Assembly (NCBI RefSeq): GCF_021545845.1
Contig: NZ_CP088923.1
Location: 3,658,001 to 3,722,000, forward strand
Length of the DNA: 64,000 bases
Direction of reading: 5' to 3'
From: Rhodanobacter thiooxydans
Lineage (GTDB): Bacteria; Pseudomonadota; Gammaproteobacteria; Xanthomonadales; Rhodanobacteraceae
Made by a program: the position numbers and the translations under genes
Notes under the pieces: generated by a model
Database searches by the model: none
What the model was told of the DNA's origin: nothing
What the model saw: the letters and a program-made list of their open reading frames with translations, nothing else
In this document: positions 44,395 to 53,622 of the stretch, one piece after another
Numbering within the stretch: the first letter of the stretch is position 1
How the letters are laid out: every line of letters begins with the position of its first letter

Positions 44395-45711
44395 ATGCAC
44401 GAGCAGGCCGCCCCGCTGTATCCGCACCACCTGGCCACCCTGCGCGAGCGCGCCGACAAGGCCCTCGCGCTGGGCGGCTTCGACCACCTGCTGGTCGCCG
44501 CCGGCACGCCGCTGCGCAAGTTCCTCGACGACCAGGACTACCCATTCATCGCCAACCCGCACTTCAGGCACTGGCTGCCGCTGGACGGCGCGCCGGGCAG
44601 CTGGGTCGCGTACACCCCGGGGGCGAAACCGAAGCTGGTGTTCGTGCAGCCGCGCGATTACTGGCACGTAGTGCCGGAAGCGCCGCGCGGCTACTGGGTC
44701 GAGTACTTCGACATCGTCACCGTGCGCAGCGCGGCGGAAGCCGTCGCGCAGCTGCCGGCCGGCAGGTGCGCGGTGATTGCCCCGGCCTGCCCCGGCATCG
44801 ACGGCGTGGAGGTCAACAACCCGCCAGCGGTGCTCGATTACCTGCACTGGCACCGCTCGTACAAGACCCCGTACGAGTTGGCGCTGATGCGCGAAGCCAG
44901 CCGCATCGGCACGCGCGCGCACCGCGCCGCCGAGGCCGCTTTCCGCGCCGGCCGCAGCGAGTTCGGCATCCACCTGACCTACCTCGCCGCTGCGCGCCAG
45001 ATCGACGCCGAACTGCCCTACGCCAGCATCGTGGCCCTGAACGAACACGGCGCGGTGCTGCACTACACGCACTTCGACCGCACACCGCCGCATGAAAGCC
45101 GCTCGTTCCTGATCGACGCCGGCGCCAGCGCCGCCGGCTACGCCAGCGACATCACGCGCACCTACGCCGCGCCCCACGCGGCCGAATTCCAGGCGCTGAT
45201 CGACAGCCTCGACGCCGCCCAGCAGGGTTTCGTGGCGAAGGTGCGCGCCGGGCAGAGCTACCCCGAGCTGCACATCCACGCCCACCACGTCATCGCGGGC
45301 GTGCTGCGCGAGCACGGCTTCATCCGCATGAGCGCGGAAAGCGCGGTCGAGTCCGGCGTCAGCAGCGCGTTCTTCCCGCACGGCCTGGGCCACCCGATCG
45401 GCCTGCAGGTGCACGACGTCGCCGGCTTCCAGCAGAGCGAGCACGGCGGCAGCATCGCGCGCCCGGACGGCCACCCGTACCTGCGCATGACCCGCGTGCT
45501 GGAACCGGGCATGGTGGTGACGATCGAGCCCGGCCTGTACTTCATCGACATGCTGCTGGCCGAACTGCGCAACCAGCCGGTCGCCGCCGACGTCGACTGG
45601 GCGAAGGTCGACGCGTTCCGCCAGTACGGTGGCATCCGCATCGAGGATGACGTGGTGTGCACCGACGGCGCGCCGGAAAACCTCACGCGCGACGCGTTCG
45701 CGCTGAGCTGA
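44395..45711 (+). CDS. pepQ: Xaa-Pro dipeptidase
   Basis: A 438-aa M24B peptidase cleaving X-Pro dipeptides. Metal ligands of the pita-bread fold are visible: Asp in FLIDAGASAAGYASDITRTY (two Asp), His in PHGLGHPIGLQVHD, Glu in VTIEPGLYF and Glu in GGIRIEDDVV. The N-terminal block LATLRERADKAL...FLDDQDYPFIANPHFRHWLPL is PepQ-specific. The 153 bp between the IS end and the start hold nothing recognisable beyond a possible promoter; the IS lies 150 bp upstream and could influence expression. Confidence 0.95.
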   Translation: MHEQAAPLYPHHLATLRERADKALALGGFDHLLVAAGTPLRKFLDDQDYPFIANPHFRHWLPLDGAPGSWVAYTPGAKPKLVFVQPRDYWHVVPEAPRGYWVEYFDIVTVRSAAEAVAQLPAGRCAVIAPACPGIDGVEVNNPPAVLDYLHWHRSYKTPYELALMREASRIGTRAHRAAEAAFRAGRSEFGIHLTYLAAARQIDAELPYASIVALNEHGAVLHYTHFDRTPPHESRSFLIDAGASAAGYASDITRTYAAPHAAEFQALIDSLDAAQQGFVAKVRAGQSYPELHIHAHHVIAGVLREHGFIRMSAESAVESGVSSAFFPHGLGHPIGLQVHDVAGFQQSEHGGSIARPDGHPYLRMTRVLEPGMVVTIEPGLYFIDMLLAELRNQPVAADVDWAKVDAFRQYGGIRIEDDVVCTDGAPENLTRDAFALS

Positions 45712-45829
45712 GCCGGACCATCGCGACCGACACCGCGCCCGGTACCAGCCTCCGCTGCGATATTCGTCCACACCGCGCCTACATCCGTGCGGCGTATGCT
45801 GACGAACAGGTGATGCACGGATCCGTAGC

Positions 45830-46060
45830 ATGTCCGGTCCCGCGATTTCCAGCGTTCCGCCCGCAAGCCTCCGGACGGCACCACGTCCGCTGCGGCGGCT
45901 GACGCTCGAGCTGTTCGGCATTGTCGCGCTGAAGCTCGCGGCGCTCACGCTGATCTGGTGGGTGGTGTTCGCGCCGCAGCCGAAACCCGACGTCAGCCCG
46001 GCTGCGGTCGCACAACGACTGGCCCCTGCCTCGCCCGCACCGCCGGAAGCCCAGCCATGA
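45830..46060 (+). CDS. cydP: CydP-like small subunit protein of cytochrome bd
   Basis: A 76-aa protein with one transmembrane helix (LELFGIVALKLAALTLIWWVVF, about residues 27-48), a basic N-terminus and a Pro/Ala-rich tail. Small single-pass proteins of this shape directly preceding cydA are annotated as CydP. Its stop overlaps the cydA start (ATGA), which supports a role in the oxidase. Assignment rests on context and topology. Confidence 0.7.
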   Translation: MSGPAISSVPPASLRTAPRPLRRLTLELFGIVALKLAALTLIWWVVFAPQPKPDVSPAAVAQRLAPASPAPPEAQP

Positions 46061-47628
46061 TCCTGATCGACGCCGACGTGGTCACGTTGTCGCGCCTGCA
46101 GTTCGCGCTGACCGCGCTGTACCACTTCCTGTTCGTGCCGCTGACGCTGGGGCTGGTGTGGATGCTGGCCATCATGGAAAGCGTCTACGTGATGACCGGG
46201 CGCGAAGTGTGGAAGCGCATGGTGCAGTTCTGGGGCGTGCTGTTCGGCATCAACTTCGCGATGGGTGTGGCCACCGGGGTGACCATGGAATTCCAGTTCG
46301 GCATGAACTGGGCGTACTACTCGCACTACGTGGGCGACATCTTCGGCGCGCCGCTGGCGATCGAGGGGCTGATGGCGTTCTTCCTCGAAGCCACCCTGAT
46401 CGGCGTGTTCTTCGTGGGTTGGGACCGCCTCTCGCGGATCAAGCACCTGCTGGTGACCTGGTTCCTCGCGCTGGGCACCAGCCTGTCGGCGCTGTGGATC
46501 CTGGTGGCGAATGCGTGGATGCAGCACCCGGTGGGCTCGGCGTTCAACCCTGCCACGATGCGCATGGAGGTCACCTCGTTCTCCGAGGTGCTGTTCAACG
46601 CGGTGGCGCAGGAGAAGTTCGTGCACACGGTGAGCGCCGGCTACGTGCTGGGCGCGATGTTCGTGCTGTCGATCAGCGCGTGGTACCTGCTGCGCGGGCG
46701 CAACGTGGACTTCGCCAAACGCTCGATGACGGTGGCAGCCAGCTTCGGCCTGGCCGCGGCGCTGTCGGTGGTGGTGCTCGGCGACGAATCCGGCTACGGC
46801 GTGTCGCTGAACCAGAAGATGAAGATGGCCGCGATCGAGGCGATGTGGGAGACCGAGCCGGCGCCGGCCCCGTTCACCGTGTTCGGCCTGCCCGATATGG
46901 GACAGCGCACCACCCGTTACGCGCTGAAGATCCCGTGGGTGATGGGGCTGATCGGCACCCGCTCGCTCGACCAGACAATGCCCGGCATCAACGAACTGGT
47001 GAATGATGCGAAGGGACGCATCGGCAACGGCATCCAGGCCTACGACGCGATGCTGATGCTGCGCCGGAACAAGGACGACGCACAGGCGAAAGCGACGCTC
47101 GCTGCGCACGACAAGGATCTCGGCTACGCGCTGCTGCTGAAGAAGTACGTGGACGACCCGCGCCGGGCCACGCCGGCGGACATCCAGCAGGCCGCCGACA
47201 GCACCATTCCGAACGTGCCGGTGCTGTTCTGGTCGTTCCGCATCATGGTCGCCTGCGGTTTCTATTTCATCGCGCTGTTCGCACTCTCGTTCTGGAAGGC
47301 TAGCAAGCGCACGCTGGACAGCCAGCGCTGGTACCTGCGGCTGGCGCTGTGGAGCCTGCCGCTGCCGTGGGTCGCCATCGAGCTGGGCTGGATCGTGGCC
47401 GAGTACGGCCGCCAGCCGTGGGCGATCGAGGGCGTACTGCCCACCGCGTTGGGCGTGTCGGCGGTGAGCACGGGGCAGGTCCTCACCTCGCTCGGCGGCT
47501 TCGTGCTGTTCTACACCGCGCTGGCGGTGGTCGACGTGGTGCTGATGCTGAAGTTCGCGCGCAAGGGGCCGGACGGGCTGGGCATCTGGCCGCCGGCGAC
47601 CACCGTCCTTTCCTCCGACCGGCCCTGA
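46057..47628 (+). CDS. cydA: Cytochrome bd ubiquinol oxidase subunit I
   Basis: A 523-aa integral membrane subunit carrying hemes b558, b595 and d. Landmarks: [23 protein letters not shown] (heme ligand His), the menaquinol/ubiquinol loop, [20 protein letters not shown] ([17 protein letters not shown]), and a long Q-loop including [20 protein letters not shown], which places it in the long-loop E. coli bd-I type. It oxidises ubiquinol and reduces O2 without pumping protons. Operon: cydP-cydA-cydB-cydX. Confidence 0.97.
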   Translation: MILIDADVVTLSRLQFALTALYHFLFVPLTLGLVWMLAIMESVYVMTGREVWKRMVQFWGVLFGINFAMGVATGVTMEFQFGMNWAYYSHYVGDIFGAPLAIEGLMAFFLEATLIGVFFVGWDRLSRIKHLLVTWFLALGTSLSALWILVANAWMQHPVGSAFNPATMRMEVTSFSEVLFNAVAQEKFVHTVSAGYVLGAMFVLSISAWYLLRGRNVDFAKRSMTVAASFGLAAALSVVVLGDESGYGVSLNQKMKMAAIEAMWETEPAPAPFTVFGLPDMGQRTTRYALKIPWVMGLIGTRSLDQTMPGINELVNDAKGRIGNGIQAYDAMLMLRRNKDDAQAKATLAAHDKDLGYALLLKKYVDDPRRATPADIQQAADSTIPNVPVLFWSFRIMVACGFYFIALFALSFWKASKRTLDSQRWYLRLALWSLPLPWVAIELGWIVAEYGRQPWAIEGVLPTALGVSAVSTGQVLTSLGGFVLFYTALAVVDVVLMLKFARKGPDGLGIWPPATTVLSSDRP

Positions 47629-47638
47629 GGAGATCGCC

Positions 47639-48769
47639 ATGCTCGACTACGCGATGTTGCGGGTGATCTGGTGGGCCTTGCTGGGCACGCTGCTGATCGG
47701 TTTCGCGATCATGGACGGCTTCGACTTCGGTGTCGCCGGCCTGCTGAAGGTGCTCGGGCGCGACAATGAGGAACGGCAGGTGCTGCTGGAAGGCATCGAG
47801 CCGACCTGGGAAGGCAACCAGGTGTGGTTCATCCTGGCCGGCGGCGCCACCTTCGCGGCGTGGCCGATGCTCTACGCGGTGTCGTTCTCCGGCATGTACT
47901 TCGCCATCGCGCTGGTGCTGCTGGCGCTGATCCTGCGCCCGGTCGGCTTCAACTTCCGCGGCAAGATCCACGACGCGCGCTGGGCCTCGCTGTGGGACTG
48001 GGTGCTGACCGGTTCCGGGCTGGCGGTGATGCTGCTGGCCGGCGTCGCGTTCGGCAACCTGTTCCTCGGCCTGCCGTTCCGCCTCGACGACGACCTGCGC
48101 ATGAGCTGGCATGGCGGCTTCCTCGACCTGCTGCATCCGTTCGCGCTGCTGTGCGGACTGATCTCGCTCGCCATGCTGCTGGCGCACGGCGCGTGCTTCG
48201 CGGCGTTCAAGGCCGACCACGCGATCGCCGCGCGCGCGGTGGCGATCGCGCGCTGGACCACGCTGGTGTTCGCCGCGCTGTACGTGCTGGCCGGCCTGTG
48301 GCTGGCCTGGGGCGTGCCCGGCTACGCGATCGTCGGGCCGGCGGCGACCGCAGGCGTCTCCAACCCGCTGTTCAAGCAGGTCGCGGTCGGCGGCAGCTGG
48401 TTCGCCAGCTACCTGCAATTTCCGTGGTTCTGGGCCGCGCCGCTGCTGGCGCTGGCCGCGGCGGTCGGCGTGCAGGCGCTGGTGGGCCGACGCAACATGG
48501 CAGGCTTCCTCGCCAGCAGCGTGATGGTCGGCGGCACGATCGCCTCGGCCGGCTTCGCGCTGTTTCCGTTCCTGCTGCCGTCCAGCCTCGACCCGCGTTC
48601 CAGCCTCACCGTGTGGGACGCCTCGTCGAGCCGCGGCACGCTGCAGCTGATGCTGGTAGCCACGGCGGTATTGCTGCCGGTGGTGATCCTCTACACCGGC
48701 TGGGTGTACCGGGTGATGCGCGGGCGGGTCACGCTGGAACAGGTGCGCAAGGCGCACGGCGGTTATTGA
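47639..48769 (+). CDS. cydB: Cytochrome bd ubiquinol oxidase subunit II
   Basis: A 376-aa multi-pass partner of CydA. Typical start [32 protein letters not shown]; then [43 protein letters not shown] and a C-terminal [32 protein letters not shown]. It binds no heme; it stabilises CydA. The gap to cydA is 10 bp with a GAGGAG-type site (CCTGAGGAGATCGCC). Confidence 0.97.
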   Translation: MLDYAMLRVIWWALLGTLLIGFAIMDGFDFGVAGLLKVLGRDNEERQVLLEGIEPTWEGNQVWFILAGGATFAAWPMLYAVSFSGMYFAIALVLLALILRPVGFNFRGKIHDARWASLWDWVLTGSGLAVMLLAGVAFGNLFLGLPFRLDDDLRMSWHGGFLDLLHPFALLCGLISLAMLLAHGACFAAFKADHAIAARAVAIARWTTLVFAALYVLAGLWLAWGVPGYAIVGPAATAGVSNPLFKQVAVGGSWFASYLQFPWFWAAPLLALAAAVGVQALVGRRNMAGFLASSVMVGGTIASAGFALFPFLLPSSLDPRSSLTVWDASSSRGTLQLMLVATAVLLPVVILYTGWVYRVMRGRVTLEQVRKAHGGY

Positions 48770-48798
48770 GTGCGCAACGAACCGGAGGTGGTCTGACT

Positions 48799-48939
48799 AT
48801 GTGGTACTTCTCATGGATCCTCGGCCTGGGTCTGGCCTGCGCCTTCGCGATCCTCAACGCGATGTGGTACGAGCTGCACGCCACCGACGAGGCGAACCGC
48901 CAGCGCGAGGATTCCGAACTGCCGGACGCGCTGACCTAG
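48799..48939 (+). CDS. cydX: Cytochrome bd small subunit CydX
   Basis: A 46-aa single-pass protein: MWYFSWILGLGLACAFAILN then AMWYELHATDEA and a hydrophilic tail. The MWYFSW start and the Glu-rich end are diagnostic of CydX, which stabilises the heme site of CydAB. It is 29 bp after cydB with a GGAGGTG ribosome binding site. Too small for usual ORF cut-offs, but clearly real by sequence and context. Confidence 0.94.
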   Translation: MWYFSWILGLGLACAFAILNAMWYELHATDEANRQREDSELPDALT

Positions 48940-48955
48940 CGACGCCCCAATCCGT

Positions 48956-50299
48956 TCACCCGCGTGCGGCCAGCAGCGCCTCGATCGCCTCGGGTTCCTT
49001 CGGCACCGCGGCGCTCAGCACCTCGTGGCCGTCGCGGGTCACCGCCACGTCGTCCTCGATGCGGATGCCGATGCCGCGCCAGCGTTCGGCCACCGAGCGG
49101 TCGTCGGGCGGCACGTACAGGCCCGGCTCCACCGTCAGCACCATGTCCGGTTCGAGCAGGCGCGATTCGCCGTCGACCCGGTAGTCGCCCACGTCGTGCA
49201 CGTCCAGCCCCAGCCAGTGGCCGGTCTTGGCGGGGAAGTAGCGCTGGTAGCTGCCGCTCGCAACCGCCTCGTCGGCGCTGCCCTTGAGCAGGCCCAGTTC
49301 GCACAGGCCCTCGGCCAGCACGCGCACCGCCGCCGTGTGTGCGGCGCCGAACGGCCGCCCCGGCCGCACCTCCTCGATCGCCGCCAGCTGCGCGGCCAGC
49401 ACCACTTCGTACAGCGCGCGCTGCTCGCGGCTGTAGCGGCCGTTGACCGGGAACGTGCGGCTGATGTCGGACGCATAGCAATCCAGTTCGGCGCCGGCGT
49501 CGATCAGCAGCAGTTCGCCGGCACGCAGCGGCGCGCGGTTGCTCTGGTAATGCATCACGCAGGCGTTCGCGCCGCCGGCGACGATCGGCGGGAACGCCGC
49601 CACCGCGCCGCGGCTGCGCACCACCCGCAGCAGCTCGGCCTCCACCTCGTACTCGTGGCGGCCCGGCGTGGCGGCCTGCATGCCGGCCAGGTGCGCGTCC
49701 GCGGCGACCGCGGCGGACGTGCGCATCAGCTTCAGCTCGGCGCGCGACTTGTACAGGCGCAGGTCGTGCAGCAGGTGGCCGAGCGCCACGAACTCCTTCG
49801 GCACCACGCCGCCGCCGCGCAGCTGGCGCAGGCGGCGCATCCAGCCGAGCAGGTGCGCGTCGAAATCCGGCTCGCGGCCGAAGTGGCAGTACACGCGGCT
49901 GCGCCCTTCGATCATGCCGGGCAGGATGTCGTCGATGTCCTCGATCGGGAAGGCGTCGTCCAGCCCGAAGTCGGCCACCGCCCGCTCGGTGCCGATCGAC
50001 GGGCCGTGCCAGCGCTCGCGCGCCGGATCATGCTCGCGGCAGAACAGCACCGCCTCGCCGTGCCGGCGCCCCGGCAGCAGTGCCAGCATGGCGTCGGCCT
50101 CGGGGAAACCCGCCAGGTAATGGAAGTCCGAATCCTGCCGGTACGGCCACGCCGCGTCGGCGTTGCGCATGCGTTCGGGCGCGGCGGCGACCAGCACCAC
50201 CGCATCCTCGCCGGCCATCTGCATCAGCTGGCGGCGCCGTCGCGCGAACTCCTCTGCGCCGATCGCCAGCGCAGCCAGTTTCGAGGCATCAGGGATCAA
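48956..50299 (-). CDS. pepP: Xaa-Pro aminopeptidase
   Basis: An M24B peptidase (447 aa from the TTG at 50299) that releases an N-terminal residue next to proline. Ligands: LLIDAGAELDCYASDISRTFPV (two Asp), HWLGLDVHD (His), LTVEPGLYV (Glu) and IRIEDDVAVT (Glu). N-terminal domain: EEFARRRRQLMQMAGEDAVVLVAAAPE. I chose the TTG that overlaps the ygfB stop because it gives the family length; an ATG at 50338 would add 13 residues inside ygfB. The ygfB-pepP order is conserved in gammaproteobacteria. It converges with cydX, 16 bp away. Confidence 0.93.
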   Translation of the reverse strand: MIPDASKLAALAIGAEEFARRRRQLMQMAGEDAVVLVAAAPERMRNADAAWPYRQDSDFHYLAGFPEADAMLALLPGRRHGEAVLFCREHDPARERWHGPSIGTERAVADFGLDDAFPIEDIDDILPGMIEGRSRVYCHFGREPDFDAHLLGWMRRLRQLRGGGVVPKEFVALGHLLHDLRLYKSRAELKLMRTSAAVAADAHLAGMQAATPGRHEYEVEAELLRVVRSRGAVAAFPPIVAGGANACVMHYQSNRAPLRAGELLLIDAGAELDCYASDISRTFPVNGRYSREQRALYEVVLAAQLAAIEEVRPGRPFGAAHTAAVRVLAEGLCELGLLKGSADEAVASGSYQRYFPAKTGHWLGLDVHDVGDYRVDGESRLLEPDMVLTVEPGLYVPPDDRSVAERWRGIGIRIEDDVAVTRDGHEVLSAAVPKEPEAIEALLAARG

Positions 50300-50859
50300 T
50301 GCACGCGGCCGCTGGACGACGGGTCGGGCGCCGCGCATTCGGCGTACAGCAACATCGCCGCGACGCGCACGAACTCCTGCACCTCGACCAGCGCGTCCTC
50401 GTCCTCGTCTTCATCGCCGAAATCGAACGACGAGGCGGCCACCGTGCCGAGATCGCGCAACACCTCCTGCGCCTCCTCCGACAGCTGCGCGTGCGCCGCG
50501 GCGCCAGCCAGACCGAAACCGCCCAGGAAACCGCGGCACCAGTCGACCATCGCCTCGGCGCGTTCGGCCAGCGGGCGGTCGTCTTCCGGCAGCAGCGGCT
50601 CGAAGCCCAGCTCGGCATCGGCCAATTCGGCTTCGCTCTGCCGGGCCAGCCGGTCGAGCAGGGCCAGGTCCTGCGCGCCGACGTCGGCGACCTCGCCATC
50701 CAGTTGCAGCGCGGCCAGCACCGGGCTGCCGCGCAACGAGCCGCCGCCGGCCAGGTAGCCGCTCAGCGAGCCATGCAGCTCGCTGCCCGTGGTGCCCAGG
50801 CGCAGACGCCCGACCAGCGCGTCGATCTCGTCGTGGCCCACGAATTCGGGTGCCGCCAT
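50296..50859 (-). CDS. ygfB: UPF0149 family protein YgfB
   Basis: A 187-aa all-helical protein of the YecA/YgfB family: VGHDEIDALVGRLRLGTTGSELHGSLSGYLAGG, MVDWCRGFLGGFGLAG, an acidic run (FGDEDEDEDALVEVQEFVRVAAMLLYAEC). In Pseudomonas YgfB modulates envelope-stress and ampD-related genes; its role here is not known. Start ATG 50859; upstream frame is non-conserved. Divergent from the zapB-like gene, coupled to pepP. Confidence 0.9.
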   Translation of the reverse strand: MAAPEFVGHDEIDALVGRLRLGTTGSELHGSLSGYLAGGGSLRGSPVLAALQLDGEVADVGAQDLALLDRLARQSEAELADAELGFEPLLPEDDRPLAERAEAMVDWCRGFLGGFGLAGAAAHAQLSEEAQEVLRDLGTVAASSFDFGDEDEDEDALVEVQEFVRVAAMLLYAECAAPDPSSSGRVH

Positions 50860-50943
50860 GGCGATGCTCCTGCAGGAAATGGCCGCCAGTCTAATGCAGC
50901 CCGGCACCGCCACCGAGCCGGCTGTTTTCCGCCGGCGTCCTGT

Positions 50944-50957
50944 TATAGTTTTGGACA
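50944..50957 (+). promoter_or_regulatory. Possible leaderless-transcript promoter for the zapB-like gene
   Basis: TATAGT at 50944-50949 ends 7 bp before the ATG at 50957, so transcription would begin at or next to the start codon. The -35 is weak (CTGTTT with a 16-bp spacer). Confidence 0.4.
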
Positions 50958-51196
50958 TGAGCACGCCCGAACCCGTCCAGACCGATCCGGTCCATCAAGA
51001 GCTGGCCGCCTTGGCCCGGCAGCTTGACCGGCTGCTCGATACGGTGCGTCGCCTCACCGAGGAGAACCGCAGCCTGCGCCAGAGCCAGGAACAGTTGTCC
51101 GGCGAGCGCGCCGGCCTGCTGGCGCGCAACGAGCAGGCCCGCAGCCGCGTCGAGGCGATGATCCAGCGGCTCAAATCGCTAGAGAACAACGGTTGA
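50957..51196 (+). CDS. ZapB-like coiled-coil protein (TIGR02449 type)
   Basis: A 79-aa protein that is almost entirely coiled coil: LAALARQLDRLLDTVRRLTEENRSLRQSQEQLSGERAGLLARNEQARSRVEAMIQRLKSLENNG. Small coiled-coil proteins of this kind precede zapA in Pseudomonas and Xanthomonas and are proposed ZapB analogues. It is 8 bp upstream of zapA on the same strand. The longer frame upstream overlaps the ygfB control region and is not coding. Confidence 0.82.
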   Translation: MSTPEPVQTDPVHQELAALARQLDRLLDTVRRLTEENRSLRQSQEQLSGERAGLLARNEQARSRVEAMIQRLKSLENNG

Positions 51197-51204
51197 GCGT
51201 GCCC

Positions 51205-51516
51205 ATGTCCAGCAGCAGTGAACCGGTCGCACTGCGACTGATCGACCGCGAATTCCTGATCGCCTGCGCGCCGGAAGAGCGCGAGGGCCTGCTCGAGGCC
51301 GCCGGCTTCCTCGACCGCAAGATGCGCGAACTGCGCGCCAACGCCAAGGCGCCGAGCTTCGAGCGGCTGGCCGTGCTTACCGCGATCAGCGTGGCGCACG
51401 AATTCCTCAGCCTGCGCAAGCAGCACGACAACCAGGAGCGCCGCCTCAGCGACGGCCTCGCCACGCTGCGAAGCAAGCTCGATGCCGCGCTCGACGGCGA
51501 ACCGCTGCGGCGCTGA
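51205..51516 (+). CDS. zapA: Cell division protein ZapA
   Basis: A 103-aa FtsZ-associated protein that bundles protofilaments. Features: EPVALRLIDREFLIACAPEEREGLLEAAGFLDRKMRELR (globular head) and a C-terminal coiled coil (LSLRKQHDNQERRLSDGLATLRSKLDAAL). Start ATG 51205; a TTG at 51193 is less likely. Followed by 6S RNA and ygfA, the classical order. Confidence 0.94.
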   Translation: MSSSSEPVALRLIDREFLIACAPEEREGLLEAAGFLDRKMRELRANAKAPSFERLAVLTAISVAHEFLSLRKQHDNQERRLSDGLATLRSKLDAALDGEPLRR

Positions 51517-51581
51517 ACAGCGGTCCGCACGCTCGCCGGCAGTGGCACATTCCGGAACAAGCGCCTAAAATCGGCCCCGGC

Positions 51582-51766
51582 GTTTTCTGCGATGTGCGCC
51601 AGCACGCCGTTACATTTGCCTTGTTCCTAAATACGGCCCCGGGTCGGCTTCACATCGGCTGTTGTGCATGTCCGCCACGTGCGGAAAGCCTTGAGGCCAT
51701 GTAGCTCTCCCACCTGATCCATCGTGGATCAAGGTCGTTCGGCGGGCAGCGGCATCGCGGTTGACG
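51582..51766 (+). ncRNA. ssrS: 6S RNA
   Basis: The 317-bp gap between zapA and ygfA carries 6S RNA, which mimics an open promoter and sequesters sigma-70 RNA polymerase in stationary phase. Conserved blocks resemble the Pseudomonas RNA: GTGCATGTCCG followed by GGAAAGCCTTGAGG, then CCACCTGATC...GATCAAGG and GGCAGCGGCAT. A closing stem pairs GCGATG (51589-51594) with CATCGC (51753-51758). TAAAAT at 51566-51571 fits a -10. Ends are approximate. Position zapA-ssrS-ygfA matches E. coli. Confidence 0.88.
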
Positions 51767-51833
51767 CCACTCATTCCCCCGCCCCGTTCGTCCAGCGACG
51801 AACGGGGCGCACCACGACGGAGTTGCGCGCACC

Positions 51834-52454
51834 GTGGACGCCCTCGCCCGACGACGCGAGCTTCGCCAACGCCTGGCCGACCAGCGTCGCGCCCTGCCGC
51901 CGACCGAGCGCATCGCCGCTGCCCAGGGCCTGCGTCGCAGCCTTGAGCAGCTGCCCGAATACCTCACCGATACCCGCGTGGCCGGCTACTGGGCCAGCCA
52001 CGGCGAGCTGCCGCTGAATCTGGCGATCGCGCCGCTGGCCGGCCGCGGCCAGCAGTTCCTGCTGCCGGTGATCACGGCGGGCCGACAGCTGCGCTTCGCG
52101 CCCTGGCAAGCCGGCGACGAGGTGCAGCCGAACCGCTACGGCATACCCGAGCCGGTCGCGCCGGGTGAACTGCTGGAGCCGTTCCAGCTCGACCTGATAC
52201 TGGTGCCGCTGCTCGGCTTCGATCGCCACGGCCACCGGCTCGGCCACGGCGGCGGCTACTACGACCGCAGCTTCGCCTTCCTCAACGAGCAGGTACGCCC
52301 GACCGAACCGCTGCTGGTCGGCATCGCCTACGCGTTCCAGGAACTGCCCGCGATCGAAGAGGCGGAATGGGACGTTCCGCTCGATTTCGTCGCCACCGAG
52401 CGCGAACTTATCGACTGCCACGCGCCAGCCCCCCACCCGGAGACCGCCGCGTGA
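51834..52454 (+). CDS. ygfA: 5-formyltetrahydrofolate cyclo-ligase
   Basis: A 206-aa enzyme converting 5-formyl-THF to 5,10-methenyl-THF. N-terminus RRRELRQRLADQRRALPPTERIAAAQGL; substrate and ATP-binding YGIPEPVAP and LILVPLLGFDRHGHRLGHGGGYYDRSFAFL. The GTG at 51834 is the only suitable start and immediately follows 6S RNA, as in E. coli where both come from one transcript. It overlaps the EVE-domain gene by 4 bp. Confidence 0.93.
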   Translation: MDALARRRELRQRLADQRRALPPTERIAAAQGLRRSLEQLPEYLTDTRVAGYWASHGELPLNLAIAPLAGRGQQFLLPVITAGRQLRFAPWQAGDEVQPNRYGIPEPVAPGELLEPFQLDLILVPLLGFDRHGHRLGHGGGYYDRSFAFLNEQVRPTEPLLVGIAYAFQELPAIEEAEWDVPLDFVATERELIDCHAPAPHPETAA

Positions 52455-52903
52455 ACCACTGGCTGATGAAGTCCGAACCGGACGCGTTCTCGATCGACGA
52501 CCTCAAGCGCAAGAAGCGCGAAGCCTGGGACGGCGTGCGCAACTACCAGGCGCGCAACTACATGCGCGACGACATGCGCCCCGGCGACAAGGTGTTTTTC
52601 TACCACTCCAACTGCGCCGTGCCCGGCATCGTCGGCATCGCCGAGGTCGCCACCGACGCTTACCCCGACCCCAGCCAGTTCGACCCCAAGAGCAAATACT
52701 TCGACCCCGGCAGCTCGCGCGACAACCCGCGCTGGATGCTGGTCGACGTGAAGTTCGTGAAGAAGCTCAAGCGCACGATCAGCCTGGACGAACTGAAGGG
52801 CCACGACGCGCTGGCCGACATGCCGCTGTTGCGCAAGGGCAACCGGCTGTCGGTGATGCCGGTCGATGCCGCGCACTGGAAATACATCCTCGCGCTGGAA
52901 TGA
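52451..52903 (+). CDS. EVE-domain protein
   Basis: A 150-aa PUA-like EVE protein (thymocyte nuclear protein 1 type), proposed to bind modified bases in RNA or DNA. Typical sequence: [65 protein letters not shown], then [25 protein letters not shown] start overlaps the ygfA stop. This neighbourhood (ygfA-EVE-rpiA) is common in Xanthomonadales. Confidence 0.93.
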   Translation: MNHWLMKSEPDAFSIDDLKRKKREAWDGVRNYQARNYMRDDMRPGDKVFFYHSNCAVPGIVGIAEVATDAYPDPSQFDPKSKYFDPGSSRDNPRWMLVDVKFVKKLKRTISLDELKGHDALADMPLLRKGNRLSVMPVDAAHWKYILALE

Positions 52904-52937
52904 GCGCTGCCCGACCCTCTTTCACCGGACCCCATCC

Positions 52938-53579
52938 ATGAGCAATGCCAACGAAAAACGCCTGGCCGGCGAAGCCGCGATCCGCTACGTCGAGGATGGC
53001 GCCATCGTCGGCGTCGGCACCGGCTCCACCGTGGCGTTCTTCATCGACGCGCTGGCCGACCTGAAGCAGCGCATCCAGGGCGCCGTGTCCAGCTCGGAGC
53101 AGTCCACCGCGCAGCTGAAGAAGCTGGGCATTCCGGTGCTCGATCTCAACGCCACCGGCCCGTTGACGCTCTACGTCGACGGCGCCGACGAGTGCGATCC
53201 GTACAAGCGGCTGATCAAGGGCGGCGGCGCCGCGCTGACCCGCGAGAAGATCGTCGCGGCGGCCAGCGAGAAGTTCGTCTGCATCATCGACTCCAGCAAG
53301 CGGGTCGAGCTGCTCGGCAAGTTCCCGGTGCCGATCGAGGTGATCCCGATGGCGCGCAGCCTGATCGGCCGCGAGATCGTCAAGCGCGGTGGCCAGCCGG
53401 TGTGGCGCGACGGCGTCACCACCGACAACGGCAACTGGATCATCGACGTGCACGGCTGGCAGATCGTCGACCCGGCCGCGCTGGAGAGCGAGCTGAACCA
53501 GCTGCCCGGCATCGTCACGGTCGGCCTGTTCGCGCGGAGGCCGGCGGACGTGGTGCTGATCGGCGACCGCGAGATGTGA
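52938..53579 (+). CDS. rpiA: Ribose-5-phosphate isomerase A
   Basis: A 213-aa pentose-phosphate enzyme interconverting ribose-5-P and ribulose-5-P. Motifs: [80 protein letters not shown] (catalytic Glu and Lys region), [12 protein letters not shown] and [19 protein letters not shown]. Start ATG 52938, 34 bp after the EVE gene. Confidence 0.96.
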   Translation: MSNANEKRLAGEAAIRYVEDGAIVGVGTGSTVAFFIDALADLKQRIQGAVSSSEQSTAQLKKLGIPVLDLNATGPLTLYVDGADECDPYKRLIKGGGAALTREKIVAAASEKFVCIIDSSKRVELLGKFPVPIEVIPMARSLIGREIVKRGGQPVWRDGVTTDNGNWIIDVHGWQIVDPAALESELNQLPGIVTVGLFARRPADVVLIGDREM

Positions 53580-53622
53580 GGCGTGGGCGGCCCGGCGCAG
53601 CGGGCCGCCGCCTCTGTCTGCC

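Noticed and set aside
45830-46060. Spurious small frame before cydA
   Set aside because: Kept as a gene because of the transmembrane helix, the position and ATGA overlap with cydA.
44320-47640. Minus-strand open frame of 1,106 codons
   Set aside because: Antisense to pepQ, cydP and cydA, all clearly real; translation is His/Arg/Gln-rich shadow sequence.
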